Origin: RGIG3077 sp964490175
GTDB lineage: Bacteria; Bacillota; Clostridia; Oscillospirales; Ruminococcaceae
Direction of reading: 5' to 3'
NCBI GenBank assembly: GCA_964490175.1
Contig: CAZBAI010000011.1
Location: 1 to 56,557, forward strand
DNA: 56,557 nucleotides
This document shows, in pieces, positions 32,430-41,349 of this stretch. The translations under genes and the position numbers were made by a program. Every line of letters starts with the position of its first letter. Within the stretch, counting starts at the first letter, position 1. The notes beneath the pieces were generated by a model that made no database searches, was not told the origin of the DNA, and saw nothing but the letters and a program-made list of their open reading frames with translations.

Positions 32430-33260
32430 TCACACTAACTGCGCATTTGCCTGATTTGCATTACCCAACGCTTTTTGTCGAAAATAGTGAAAAAGATATT
32501 GCTGAGCTATTCCGCCCACATCACAAAGACTTTGCGGAAAACCGTTCGGATAATGCTCACGCAGTATTCTTTCCATCCAAACATCAACGGGGAAAGCGTC
32601 GGTTTTGTGCAACGAAAACAGCAAAACACAGCTTGCAACCTTAGGACCTACGCCCTTTATCTGCATTAAAGCCGCTTTTGCCTGCGACGTTGACATATCT
32701 GTAAGCGCTTTTTCGGTGATTTCGGCGCTGTTAAACGCCCGAACCGCATCAAGAACATATTTCGCCCTAAAACCGCTGCGAAGCGGCGCCAAATCCTCAA
32801 CGGTGCAATTTTTCAGCGTTTCGGCGCTCGGAAAGCCAAAAAACATTTCACACATTGAAAAAATTATTTTTTTTATTCTCGGTATATTGTTTTGCTGCGA
32901 AAAAATAAAAGATATAAGCGTTTCCCAAAAATCTTGGCGCAAAATGCGTATTCCGCCCACTTTAGCGCACGCTTCTTTCAAAATCGGGCAGGTTTGCGAA
33001 AATCTTTTTTTAAGCTCTCCGTAATCGTAATACAAATCAAAATAATTCGCCCAAAATTCAAGAAAAGCTTGCTCTGATGTGTTATAAAACGTGAAAACAT
33101 CGCCGTTTTGCGATATTTCAAGGTATCTGTCAAGGCAAAAGCCCTGCCAGATATCGCCTGTGTATTTCCAACGAAACGCCTGCCCGCAATCAAGCGTTTG
33201 TGCCAAATCAAAATCGCTTTGCCTTAAAATTATATTTGAACCCTTTGCGTAATAATCCAT
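32430..33260 (-). CDS. OGG1-type 8-oxoguanine DNA glycosylase
   Basis: 276 residues. The N-terminal beta domain has DFDLAQTLDCGQAFRW, followed by FIFSQQNNIPRIKKII and the helix-hairpin-helix IKGVGPKVASCVLLFSLHKTDAFPVDVWMER. That last region supplies the catalytic Lys (GPK) and Asp (PVDVW) of the OGG1/AlkA fold. It would remove 8-oxoguanine and nick the strand. The gene is transcribed divergently from hflX. Confidence 0.9.
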   Translation of the reverse strand: MDYYAKGSNIILRQSDFDLAQTLDCGQAFRWKYTGDIWQGFCLDRYLEISQNGDVFTFYNTSEQAFLEFWANYFDLYYDYGELKKRFSQTCPILKEACAKVGGIRILRQDFWETLISFIFSQQNNIPRIKKIIFSMCEMFFGFPSAETLKNCTVEDLAPLRSGFRAKYVLDAVRAFNSAEITEKALTDMSTSQAKAALMQIKGVGPKVASCVLLFSLHKTDAFPVDVWMERILREHYPNGFPQSLCDVGGIAQQYLFHYFRQKALGNANQANAQLV

Positions 33261-33287
33261 AAAAATCGCACCTGCTCTTTCGGCAAT

Positions 33288-33316
33288 ATTTTATCATATA
33301 TACGCCGATTTTACAA
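33288..33316 (-). promoter_or_regulatory. Promoter of the OGG1-type gene
   Basis: On the minus strand TTGTAA (33311-33316) and TAAAAT (33288-33293) are 17 bases apart. It lies back-to-back with the hflX promoter. Confidence 0.55.
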
Positions 33317-33324
33317 GAGATAAT

Positions 33325-33353
33325 TTGACTTTGGCAATTTGTTGCGGTATAAT
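33325..33353 (+). promoter_or_regulatory. Promoter of hflX-nadE
   Basis: TTGACT (33325-33330), 17-base spacer, perfect TATAAT (33348-33353), 66 bases before the hflX start. Confidence 0.75.
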
Positions 33354-33418
33354 AAAGCCAAAGCGACTGCAACAAAGTCTTATTGCATTTTTTGATATAT
33401 GTTTTACGGAGAGTATTT

Positions 33419-34684
33419 ATGTTTGAAAACGAAATCACATCAGACAAAGCGTTTCTTATCTGCGTTGATATCGGCGAATATGACGCCGAAAAATCCCTTG
33501 CGGAATTGAGCGAACTTGCAAAAACCGCAAATGCCGAAACGCTCGGCGTTGCCGTTCAGCGGCGAGAAAGTTATGATACGGCAACTTGCATAGGCAAGGG
33601 TCGGCTTGAAGAAATCACCGAACAGCTTGAAGCCCTTGATGTAAATCTGCTTATTTTCGACTGTGAGCTGAGCGGCTCGCAGATACGCAATATTGAAAAC
33701 GAAACCGGCGTACGCACTATCGACCGCACAATGCTTATTCTCGATATTTTCGCACAGCGTGCAAAAACCGCAGAAGGCAAGGTTCAGGTTGAGCTTGCGC
33801 AGCTGCGATATTCTTTGCCAAGACTTGTCGGGCAAGGCAAATCACTTTCACGTCTTGGCGGCGGTATCGGCACACGAGGTCCGGGTGAAACCAAACTCGA
33901 AACCGACAAAAGGCACATCCGAAGCCGCATAAGCGCCCTTGAAAGCGACCTTGCCGAATTGGAAAAGCACCGCAATTTTTTGCGTTCTCGCCGAAAAAAA
34001 GATAATGTGCTTACAGCGGCGATTGTCGGATACACCAATGTCGGCAAATCAACGCTGTTAAACAAATTGACAAATGCCGATGTTTTGGCGGAAAACAAAC
34101 TTTTTGCAACGCTTGATACCGTTTCGAGAGGGATTGAGCTTTGTGATGGCAGAACCGTTCTGCTGACCGATACGGTAGGTTTGATAAGCCGACTTCCGCA
34201 TCATCTTGTCGAAGCGTTTAAATCAACGCTTGAAGAGGCAGCTTCTGCCGATGTAATTATCCATGTTATCGACGCTTCAAACGATGATTGCGCCGAGCAA
34301 GCTAAGGTTACCGAACAGCTTTTATCCGAGCTTGGCTGTAACGGAATACCCGTTATATGCGCCTTTAACAAATGTGATGAGCTTTGTGCCGATTTTCCGA
34401 TTGAAGAAGACACAAACACGGTTAAAATCAGCGCAAAAACAGGATATGGGCTTGAAAGGCTTTGTGAGCTGATTGCAAAAAATCTTGAAAATACAGCAAC
34501 AAGGTTAAAACTGCTTATTCCGTATGATAATGTCGGCTTGCTTGCAAAAATCAGAGAAAACGGCAAAATCTACGAAGAAGAATACAGAGAAAACGGAATT
34601 TTTGCCGACGCTTTTGTTGATAAGACCTTGATATTTAAAGCAAGTCAATATGTTTTTGAAGAAACTTTGTCGAATGACATATGA
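33419..34684 (+). CDS. hflX: Ribosome-associated GTPase HflX
   Basis: 421 residues. The HflX N-domain is followed by the Gly-rich linker LSRLGGGIGTRGPGETKLETD, a coiled-coil helix pair, and the GTPase domain with GYTNVGKSTLLN (G1), DTVG (G3) and NKCD (G4). HflX splits stalled or hibernating 70S ribosomes. The start at 33419 follows ACGGAG; the frame extends 12 codons upstream without a ribosome site. nadE begins 13 bases after its stop. Confidence 0.96.
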   Translation: MFENEITSDKAFLICVDIGEYDAEKSLAELSELAKTANAETLGVAVQRRESYDTATCIGKGRLEEITEQLEALDVNLLIFDCELSGSQIRNIENETGVRTIDRTMLILDIFAQRAKTAEGKVQVELAQLRYSLPRLVGQGKSLSRLGGGIGTRGPGETKLETDKRHIRSRISALESDLAELEKHRNFLRSRRKKDNVLTAAIVGYTNVGKSTLLNKLTNADVLAENKLFATLDTVSRGIELCDGRTVLLTDTVGLISRLPHHLVEAFKSTLEEAASADVIIHVIDASNDDCAEQAKVTEQLLSELGCNGIPVICAFNKCDELCADFPIEEDTNTVKISAKTGYGLERLCELIAKNLENTATRLKLLIPYDNVGLLAKIRENGKIYEEEYRENGIFADAFVDKTLIFKASQYVFEETLSNDI

Positions 34685-34697
34685 AAGGAAATATGCT

Positions 34698-35435
34698 ATG
34701 TATAACTTTAATGCAAGCGACGCATTGGAAAAATGCTGTGAATGGGTAAAAAATTGGTTTGAAGAAAACGGAAAAGACTGCAATGCGGTGATTGGCATTT
34801 CCGGCGGAAAGGATTCTTCGGTTGCCGCCGCACTTTGCGTAAAAGCCCTCGGAAAAGAGCGTGTTATCGGCGTTTTAATGCCAAACGGCAAGCAAAGCGA
34901 CATTGATTATGCCTATGATTTATGCAAAGAACTGGATATAAAGCATTTTGTCATAAATATTGAAAATGCCGTAAACGGCGTTCTTAGCGGCATTGCCGAC
35001 AGTTTTGAGCTTTCACGCCAAACAATTGTGAATCTGCCGCCGAGAATCAGAATGGCAACGCTTTATGCCGTTAGCCAATCGCAAAACGGCAGAGTGTGCA
35101 ACACCTGCAATTATTCGGAGGATTATATCGGATATTCAACACGATACGGCGACAGCGTCGGCGATTTTTCGCCCCTGTCTTGCTTTACCGTGCACGAGGT
35201 TTTGCAAATCGGCAAAGAGCTGGGTCTTTCGGCTAAATTTATCGAAAAAGTACCAAGCGACGGTTTGTGCGGCAAAACCGATGAGGACAATCTCGGCTTC
35301 AGTTATAAACAGCTTGATGACTATATTCGGCAAAATATTGAACCGCCTTGCGATATCAAGAAAAAAATCGATAGACTTCACAAAGCGAATTTGTTTAAGC
35401 TTGAATATATGCCCTGCTTTAAATATCAAGCTTAA
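34698..35435 (+). CDS. nadE: Ammonia-dependent NAD+ synthetase
   Basis: 245 residues. The PP-loop is GISGGKDSS, and later motifs NTCNYSEDYIGYSTRYGDSVGDFSPL and PSDGLCGKTDEDNLGFSYKQLDDYI fit the ATP-pyrophosphatase fold of NadE. It amidates deamido-NAD. No N-terminal glutaminase domain is present, so ammonia is the nitrogen donor. AAAGGAAA at spacing 8 marks the ATG at 34698; in-frame upstream starts overlap hflX. Confidence 0.94.
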   Translation: MYNFNASDALEKCCEWVKNWFEENGKDCNAVIGISGGKDSSVAAALCVKALGKERVIGVLMPNGKQSDIDYAYDLCKELDIKHFVINIENAVNGVLSGIADSFELSRQTIVNLPPRIRMATLYAVSQSQNGRVCNTCNYSEDYIGYSTRYGDSVGDFSPLSCFTVHEVLQIGKELGLSAKFIEKVPSDGLCGKTDEDNLGFSYKQLDDYIRQNIEPPCDIKKKIDRLHKANLFKLEYMPCFKYQA

Positions 35436-35453
35436 AAATCGGTAAATACAGAC

Positions 35454-35492
35454 AAAAAAATACCTCGGCAAATTTGCTCGAGGTATTTTTGT
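35454..35492. terminator. Bidirectional terminator between nadE and guaB
   Basis: TACCTCG and CGAGGTA pair around a near-palindromic GCAAATTTGC centre. A7 flanks the left side and T5 the right, so it can serve both converging transcripts. Confidence 0.85.
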
Positions 35493-35502
35493 TTGTGCAA
35501 AC

Positions 35503-36975
35503 TTAAATCTGAACAGAATAGTTCGGGGCTTCTTTTGTGATATAGATATCGTGAGGATGACTTTCTTTAAGACCTGCACCCGTAATTTTAACAAACCTTG
35601 CTTTATCGTGAAGTGCCTCAATTGTTTGACATCCGCAATAGCCCATGCCTGCCCTAATGCCGCCGATAAGCTGGAAAATCGAATCCGCAACAGCTCCCTT
35701 ATAGGGCACACGACCTTCAACGCCCTCGGGAACGAGCTTTCTGGAGTTTTCTTGGAAATATCTGTCCTTGCTGCCGCACTCCATAGCGCCGATACTTCCC
35801 ATTCCTCTATATACCTTGAATTGACGTCCCTGATAAATTTCGGTCGCACCGGGCGCTTCTTCACAACCTGCCAGCAAGCTGCCGAGCATTACAACATTTG
35901 CGCCCGCAGCCAATGCTTTTACGATATCGCCGGAATATTTGATTCCGCCGTCGGCAATTACGGGAATGCCATATTGCTTTGCAACGCAGGCAACATCATA
36001 AATTGCGGTAATTTGCGGCACGCCTATACCCGCAACAACACGTGTCGTGCAGATAGAACCCGGACCTATTCCGACCTTAACCGCATCCGCACCGGCTTCA
36101 ATCAAAGCTTTGGCGGCTTCGGCTGTCGCAATATTGCCGGCAATAACGGGCGTGTTGGGATATGCCGCCTTAACTTTTTTAAGGCAATTCATTATATTGG
36201 CACTGTGTCCGTGTGCGCTGTCAAGAACAAGCACATCAACCTGTGCGTCAATAAGTGCGGCGGCACGTTCAAGCACATTCGCCGTAACGCCGATTGCCGC
36301 ACCGCAAAGCAACCTACCCTTGCTGTCACGAGCGGAATTGGGGTATTTAACTGCTTTTTCAATATCCTTAATTGTGATAAGACCTTTCAGATAGCCTTTT
36401 TCATCAACAAGAGGAAGCTTTTCGATTTTATGTTTTCTCAGAATCTGCTGAGCCTCTTCAAGAGTTGTTCCGACAGGACCTGTAACAAGGTTTTCCTTAG
36501 TCATAACCTCGCCGATTTTAACGTTATAATCGGTCATAAAGCATAAATCACGGTTTGTCAATATACCGACCAGCTTGCCGTTTTCATCGACAATCGGCAC
36601 ACCGGAAATTTTAAATTTGCCCATAAGCTCATTTGCGTCGGTAACATAATGGTCGGGAGTAAGCGAAAAAGGATTCATTATAACGCCGTTTTCACTTCTT
36701 TTAACCTTATCAACCTCATCAAATTGCTTTTCAATCGACATATTCTTGTGAATAATGCCGATACCGCCCTCTCTTGCCATGGCAATTGCCATTTTTGCTT
36801 CGGTAACAGTATCCATTGCGGCGGTAAGAATAGGCGTGTTTAATGTAATATTCGATGTAAGCTTGCTTCTCAAATCAATCATATTAGGCGTAACATCGGA
36901 TTCTGCGGGAATCAGCAGAACATCATCGAAGGTAAGACCTTCCTTTGCAAATTTATCACTGTAATTGTCAAACAT
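35503..36975 (-). CDS. guaB: Inosine-5'-monophosphate dehydrogenase
   Basis: 490 residues. The barrel begins LTFDDVLLIPAESDVTPNMIDLRSKLTSN. Two CBS domains are inserted at about residues 90-200. The catalytic Cys loop GIGPGSICTTRVVAGIGVPQ and the YRGMGSIGAM segment are intact. It oxidises IMP to XMP, the committed step to GMP. The ATG at 36975 follows GGAGGAG, which excludes the start 14 codons upstream. Confidence 0.97.
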   Translation of the reverse strand: MFDNYSDKFAKEGLTFDDVLLIPAESDVTPNMIDLRSKLTSNITLNTPILTAAMDTVTEAKMAIAMAREGGIGIIHKNMSIEKQFDEVDKVKRSENGVIMNPFSLTPDHYVTDANELMGKFKISGVPIVDENGKLVGILTNRDLCFMTDYNVKIGEVMTKENLVTGPVGTTLEEAQQILRKHKIEKLPLVDEKGYLKGLITIKDIEKAVKYPNSARDSKGRLLCGAAIGVTANVLERAAALIDAQVDVLVLDSAHGHSANIMNCLKKVKAAYPNTPVIAGNIATAEAAKALIEAGADAVKVGIGPGSICTTRVVAGIGVPQITAIYDVACVAKQYGIPVIADGGIKYSGDIVKALAAGANVVMLGSLLAGCEEAPGATEIYQGRQFKVYRGMGSIGAMECGSKDRYFQENSRKLVPEGVEGRVPYKGAVADSIFQLIGGIRAGMGYCGCQTIEALHDKARFVKITGAGLKESHPHDIYITKEAPNYSVQI

Positions 36976-37033
36976 ACAAAGCTCCTCCAAATCCGTTAAA
37001 AATGCAAAATACAACATTTTTTGTATTCTAAAT

Positions 37034-37062
37034 ATTATAACTCAAAGCAGAAAAAAAGTCAA
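37034..37062 (-). promoter_or_regulatory. Promoter of guaB
   Basis: Minus-strand TTGACT (37057-37062), 17-base spacer, perfect TATAAT (37034-37039). A small AATACAA/TTGTATT stem (about 37010-37030) lies in the leader; no guanine riboswitch is recognisable. Confidence 0.75.
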
Positions 37063-37112
37063 TACAAACATATTGATGAAATGCTAACGTTTTTTCAACG
37101 AAATTTTGTTTT

Positions 37113-37166
37113 GTAGTAAAAAATACCGCCGATTTATTGCTTTTGTTTCGCATTATCGGCGGTATT
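37113..37166 (-). terminator. Terminator of serS
   Basis: AATACCGCCGAT and ATCGGCGGTATT form a perfect 12-bp stem. On the minus strand it is followed by TTTTTTACTAC. It is 33 bases past the serS stop. Confidence 0.85.
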
Positions 37167-37198
37167 ATTAATTTGAATTTTACAAATGTCGATTTTAG

Positions 37199-38473
37199 TT
37201 ACTTTTTAATAACATCTGTACCAATATACGGACGCAAAACTTCGGGAACGGTCACGCTTCCGTCATCATTTTGGAAATTTTCGAGAATTGCCGCAACGGT
37301 TCTGCCGATTGCAACTCCCGAACCGTTCAAGGTGTGAACAAACTCTGCCTTTGATTTTATATCCTTTTTGTATTTGATTCCGGCACGCCTTGCCTGATAA
37401 TCAAGGAAATTCGAGCAGCTTGAAATTTCCACATAACGGTTATATGATGGCATCCAAACCTCAATATCATATGTTTTTGCGCTGGAAAATCCGATATCGC
37501 CGGTAGAAAGAGCAACAACACGATACGGCAATCCAAGCCCCTGAAGAACCCTTTCCGCATCGTTTGTGAGCTTTTCAAGCTCATCAAAAGATGTTTCGGG
37601 CGTTGTGAATTTCACAAGCTCAACTTTATTGAATTGATGCTGACGAATTAGTCCTCGCTGATCACGTCCGGCGGCACCTGCTTCTGAACGGAAGCAAGCG
37701 GAATACGCACAATATTTCAAGGGAAGCTTGTCTTCAAATATAATCTCGTCCCTATGCATATTTGTAACCGGAACTTCGGCCGTGGGTATCAGGTAATAGT
37801 CCCAACCCTCAAGCTTGAAAGCCTGATCGGCAAATTTCGGCAGCTGACCTGTGCCCGTCATAGAATCTTTATTTACGATAAACGGAGGAAAAATTTCGGT
37901 ATATCCGTTCTCGCTGTGCGTGTTGAGATAGTAATTTATAACCGCACGCTCAAGCTTCGCACCAAGACCACGGTAAAAGTGGAATCTCGTTCCCGTTACC
38001 TTTCCGGCGGTTTCGGGGTCAAGAATTTCGAGATCCTTGCCGATATCCCAGTGTGCCTTTGGCTCAAAATCAAAGTTTTTAGGTTCGCCCCAACGTCTGA
38101 TTTCAACGTTTTCGCTGTCATCCTTACCAATCGGCGTAGAATCGGCAGGAATATTAGGCACTGAAAGCAACAGATTTTTCTGCTTTGCTTCAAGCTCTGA
38201 AATTACCGTATCGTTTTGTTTGATTTCAGCGGAAAGTTCTTTCATTTGCGCCATAATTTCGGAAACATCTCCGCCTTGCTTTTTGATTGCGGGTATTTCT
38301 TTTGATACTTTATTTTGCTGAGCTTTAAGTTCGTCTGTTGATGTTGAAATTTTGCGGCGTTCAATGTCTATCGCCAAAATTTCGTCAATAACGGCATCAT
38401 AATCGGCATTTCTCGTTTTAAGCTTTGCCTTAACCTCATCGGGCATTTCTCTGATAAGCTTGATATCAAGCAT
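37199..38473 (-). CDS. serS: Seryl-tRNA synthetase
   Basis: 424 residues, standard length. An N-terminal antiparallel coiled-coil arm (about 28-105) binds tRNA. The class II core shows TGTGQLPKF (motif region), FRSEAGAAGRDQRGLIRQHQFNKVELV (motif 2), and GSGVAIGRTVAAILENFQ (motif 3). It follows parB by 21 bases on the same strand, so it is probably co-transcribed with parA-parB. Confidence 0.97.
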   Translation of the reverse strand: MLDIKLIREMPDEVKAKLKTRNADYDAVIDEILAIDIERRKISTSTDELKAQQNKVSKEIPAIKKQGGDVSEIMAQMKELSAEIKQNDTVISELEAKQKNLLLSVPNIPADSTPIGKDDSENVEIRRWGEPKNFDFEPKAHWDIGKDLEILDPETAGKVTGTRFHFYRGLGAKLERAVINYYLNTHSENGYTEIFPPFIVNKDSMTGTGQLPKFADQAFKLEGWDYYLIPTAEVPVTNMHRDEIIFEDKLPLKYCAYSACFRSEAGAAGRDQRGLIRQHQFNKVELVKFTTPETSFDELEKLTNDAERVLQGLGLPYRVVALSTGDIGFSSAKTYDIEVWMPSYNRYVEISSCSNFLDYQARRAGIKYKKDIKSKAEFVHTLNGSGVAIGRTVAAILENFQNDDGSVTVPEVLRPYIGTDVIKK

Positions 38474-38494
38474 ATATATAACCTCTTTTCAAAA

Positions 38495-39331
38495 TTAAAA
38501 TTTATCACATAAAACTTCGGCAATTGCGGCAAGGTCGTCTTCATCGTAAAATTCGATTTTAAGTGCACCTTTATTTTTTCCGTATGAAATTGAAACTTTT
38601 CTGCCGAGTCTTTCTCTCATGGCAATTTCAGTTTCTTTAAAATATGTGGGAATTTCGGGCTTTTCCGACTTATTTTGCACAGCGCTGCACGCTCTTTCAA
38701 CATCACGCACAGTCATTTTTCCGTCACAAGCCTTTGTTGCAAGTTCAATCATTGCTTCCTCATCATCCATGCCCGCAAGCACTTTTGCATGACCGGTGCT
38801 TAACATACCTTTGGAGAGCATCTCCCTGATTTCCTCGGGCAGATTGAGCAATCTCAACGAATTTGCAACGGCAGAACGAGATTTTCCGACGGTTTTCGCA
38901 ATATCCTCCTGCTTCATTTCAAATTCATCGGCAAGCTGTTTATATCCAAGCGCTTCCTCAATGGGATTTAAGTTTTCACGCTGCAAGTTTTCAATCAGCG
39001 CAATCTGCATGGCGGTTTTATCGTCATATTCTTTCACAATTACAGGCACTTCACTCAACCCCAAGCGCTTTGCGGCACGCCAACGTCTTTCACCTGCAAC
39101 AATCTGATAAAATCCCTCGCCCACAGGTCGCACGACAATAGGGGAGATAATTCCGTGAATTTTGATTGAATCTGCAAGTTCGTCTATCGATGACGAGTCA
39201 AAATCCCGCCTCGGTTGCTTTTTATTTGGCTCAATCAATGAAGGATTCATCGACTGTACAACCGAAAGATCAACGGAATTATCATCAAACAAAGATTCAA
39301 ATCCGTTGCCGAGTTCAAATTTTTTTGCCAT
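38495..39331 (-). CDS. parB: Chromosome partitioning protein ParB (Spo0J)
   Basis: 278 residues. The CTP-binding N-domain has IVVRPVGEGFYQIVAGERRWRAAKRLG and ALIENLQRENLNPIEEA. The central helix-turn-helix (KQEDIAKTVGKSRSAVANSLRLLNLP) recognises parS, and the C-terminus dimerises. It loads onto parS as a sliding clamp and recruits condensin. AGGAG precedes the ATG. Two parS sites lie about 900-1080 bases away, beyond parA. Confidence 0.95.
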   Translation of the reverse strand: MAKKFELGNGFESLFDDNSVDLSVVQSMNPSLIEPNKKQPRRDFDSSSIDELADSIKIHGIISPIVVRPVGEGFYQIVAGERRWRAAKRLGLSEVPVIVKEYDDKTAMQIALIENLQRENLNPIEEALGYKQLADEFEMKQEDIAKTVGKSRSAVANSLRLLNLPEEIREMLSKGMLSTGHAKVLAGMDDEEAMIELATKACDGKMTVRDVERACSAVQNKSEKPEIPTYFKETEIAMRERLGRKVSISYGKNKGALKIEFYDEDDLAAIAEVLCDKF

Positions 39332-39342
39332 ATCTCACACTC

Positions 39343-40143
39343 CTATCGTCCGAATTTTTTTCGTTTATTTGATATCGGCGGTGCTTTATCTCCGAGAAGC
39401 TCTCTTCCGAGCATTTCATAAGCCTCTGCGCCTTTTGATGTGGCATCATAATACATAACAGGTTTTCCAAAGCTGGGAGCCTCGGAAATTCGTACATTTC
39501 TGGGAATTGTAGTTTCAAACACCCTGTTCGGAAAGTGCTTTTTCACCTCGTTGACAATATGTAACGTCAAGTTCAATCTTGGGTCAAACATCGTAAATAA
39601 TATGCCCTTAATATCAAGCTTAGGATTATATCTTTGCTTGACATGGCGAACTGTTTCCCACAATTGTGCAAGACCCTCAAGCGATAACGGTTCGCATTTC
39701 ATCGGCACAATTACATAATCTGCCGCAACGAAGCCGTTTAACGTCAGCAAGCTCAGCGATGGGGGACAGTCGATAAAAATATAGTCAAACCCAATTCTGC
39801 ACGTCAGTAATTGGCTTTGAAGCCGCCGTGCCCTATCTTCGAGTTCAACGAGGTCAATATCCCCGCCAACGAGTGATGATGTTGCCGGAACAACAGTAAC
39901 GCCTTCATATTCGGTTTCTATCATTGCCTCTTGAATACGTCGCTGACCGATGAGCACATCATATGTGGTGACGCTAAGCGTTTTTTTCTTGATGCCAAAG
40001 CTTGTTGTGGTGTTGCCCTGCGCATCAAGGTCGATGCAAAGCACTTTTTTGCCGACAGAGCCCAGATATGCGGCAAGATTAACAACAGTTGTGGATTTTC
40101 CGACACCGCCTTTTTGATTTGCTACAGCATAGATTGTACCCAT
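39343..40143 (-). CDS. parA: Chromosome partitioning ATPase ParA (Soj)
   Basis: 266 residues. The deviant Walker A motif ANQKGGVGKSTTVVNLAA, DLDAQGNTT and IFIDCPPSLSLLTLNG are characteristic of the ParA/Soj family. It acts with ParB in origin segregation and DnaA control. AGAGGTG marks the ATG at 40143; the frame continues upstream over the promoter without a start. parB follows after 11 bases. Confidence 0.95.
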   Translation of the reverse strand: MGTIYAVANQKGGVGKSTTVVNLAAYLGSVGKKVLCIDLDAQGNTTTSFGIKKKTLSVTTYDVLIGQRRIQEAMIETEYEGVTVVPATSSLVGGDIDLVELEDRARRLQSQLLTCRIGFDYIFIDCPPSLSLLTLNGFVAADYVIVPMKCEPLSLEGLAQLWETVRHVKQRYNPKLDIKGILFTMFDPRLNLTLHIVNEVKKHFPNRVFETTIPRNVRISEAPSFGKPVMYYDATSKGAEAYEMLGRELLGDKAPPISNKRKKFGR

Positions 40144-40180
40144 CAGCACACCTCTTTTAGATGAAATTGGTTGTACAATC

Positions 40181-40209
40181 ATTATACCATCTATCCTTTC
40201 AAAATGCAA
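40181..40209 (-). promoter_or_regulatory. Promoter of parA-parB-serS
   Basis: Minus-strand TTGCAT (40204-40209), 17-base spacer, perfect TATAAT (40181-40186). A parS site lies only 17 bases upstream of the -35 box, so ParB binding could repress the operon. Confidence 0.7.
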
Positions 40210-40225
40210 CACAAATTTTCAAAAT

Positions 40226-40241
40226 TGTTTCACGTGAAACA
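40226..40241. other. parS site 1 (perfect consensus)
   Basis: TGTTTCACGTGAAACA is the exact 16-bp palindromic ParB-binding site of Bacillus-type chromosomes. It is placed in the gap between parA and noc. Confidence 0.97.
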
Positions 40242-40397
40242 ATTTTCGACATTTCTACTTTTTCAATACTATTTTGCAAGATTTTACGTTGCTTGTTTTG
40301 TTAAAATTCCACAAACGCTGATATTTTTGCCGATTGGATTTGCCGTGATATTATTACGAACAAATATTTTGTATGGTATTCTCGACAAAATTTTCAA

Positions 40398-40413
40398 TGT
40401 TTCACGTGGAACA
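40398..40413. other. parS site 2 (one mismatch)
   Basis: TGTTTCACGTGGAACA differs at one base from the perfect palindrome and equals a common functional variant in reverse orientation. It lies 172 bases from site 1, immediately after the 3' end of noc. Confidence 0.93.
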
Positions 40414-40417
40414 TTTT

Positions 40418-41227
40418 CTAATCGACAGGAATTTTTACAACATATTCAATATAATGCTCGGATTTAGTTTTGCTTGCCTCTGCCATAATTCCGGCGGCAC
40501 GCATGGTTTCAACCGCACGGTTTATAGTATTAACAAATAGTCTGACATCTTTTAAAACAATGCACCGTTTTTTAAATTTTTCATCATCGGATTTTTTTAT
40601 AAGGTAGTCCTCAACAAATTCTTCGGTTTTTTCAACATTCATTTTCTTTTGAAAAACCGTATCAATCATCTTATCACGAATTTCAATATCGTCAATTCGC
40701 AGCAAACAGCGTGCATGACGTTCAGTCAAGCCATAATTCAGTATTTTGGTCATTTCATCTTCAGAAAATCGAAGAAGCCGCAATTTATTTGCAATCGTAC
40801 TCTGTGCCTTGCCAAGTTTAATAGCAGCGTCTTCCTGTGTCATTCCGTAAAATTCAATCAATTTCGCAATAGCATATGCTTCATCAAAATAATTCAAATC
40901 AGAACGCTGAATATTTTCCACAAGCGCCATAATTGCAGAACTTCGCTCATTAATGTCGCTCACAACGCACGGAACATACTGCATCCCAATAATCTTCGCC
41001 GCTCTCAATCTTCTTTCGCCGGCGATCAATTCGTACTTTCCGTTTTTCAATTTTCGCACGGCAAGAGGATGTATAATTCCGTTTTGTCGAATACTTTCGG
41101 CAAGCAAACACAATTCGGTTTCATCAAAGCTTCGCCTCGGTTGAAGAGGATTAGGATTTATACTGTCAACCTCCAATTGAATAATTTTGCCGATAACCTT
41201 TTCTTTCAACGAACAAAAAACAGCCAT
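40418..41227 (-). CDS. noc: Noc-like ParB paralogue (nucleoid occlusion protein)
   Basis: 269 residues, homologous to but distinct from the ParB in this window. The conserved GERRLRAAKIIG and ALVENIQRSDLNYFDEA form the CTP pocket, and MTQEDAAIKLGKAQSTIANKLRLL is the DNA-reading helix-turn-helix. Its position beside rsmG and upstream of parA is that of noc in Bacillus. Noc binds its own sites, tethers to the membrane and prevents division over the nucleoid. The N-terminal peptide (MAVFCSLKEKVIGKIIQLE) could be the amphipathic anchor. AAAGGAAG defines the ATG at 41227. Confidence 0.85.
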   Translation of the reverse strand: MAVFCSLKEKVIGKIIQLEVDSINPNPLQPRRSFDETELCLLAESIRQNGIIHPLAVRKLKNGKYELIAGERRLRAAKIIGMQYVPCVVSDINERSSAIMALVENIQRSDLNYFDEAYAIAKLIEFYGMTQEDAAIKLGKAQSTIANKLRLLRFSEDEMTKILNYGLTERHARCLLRIDDIEIRDKMIDTVFQKKMNVEKTEEFVEDYLIKKSDDEKFKKRCIVLKDVRLFVNTINRAVETMRAAGIMAEASKTKSEHYIEYVVKIPVD

Positions 41228-41252
41228 ATATATCTTCCTTTCAAAAAAATAA

Positions 41253-41284
41253 CATTCTGTTCTAATTATAAATTGAACAGAATG
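41253..41284. promoter_or_regulatory. Long inverted repeat over the noc promoter
   Basis: Perfect 10-bp arms CATTCTGTTC and GAACAGAATG are separated by 12 AT-only bases that contain a minus-strand TATAAT (41265-41270). A dimeric regulator bound here would cover the -10 box. The orientation (GTTC...GAAC) is opposite to the Gram-positive LexA box. Confidence 0.6.
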
Positions 41285-41349
41285 CAATTTCTATAAAAAT
41301 ATTCATTAAAATTTCGATACAACACGACTGCAACAACTCAAATATTCTA

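Noticed and set aside
35551..36546. 331-codon open frame opposite guaB
   Set aside because: It is antisense to a perfectly conserved guaB and its translation is Cys/Asn/Arg-rich as expected from a shadow frame.
36976..37033. Possible purine riboswitch in the guaB leader
   Set aside because: The leader is only about 58 bases, shows one small AT stem and lacks the conserved junction sequences.
41253..41284. LexA box at noc
   Set aside because: Gram-positive LexA sites are GAAC-N4-GTTC. Here the order is GTTC-N12-GAAC, so the repeat is reported as an unassigned operator instead.
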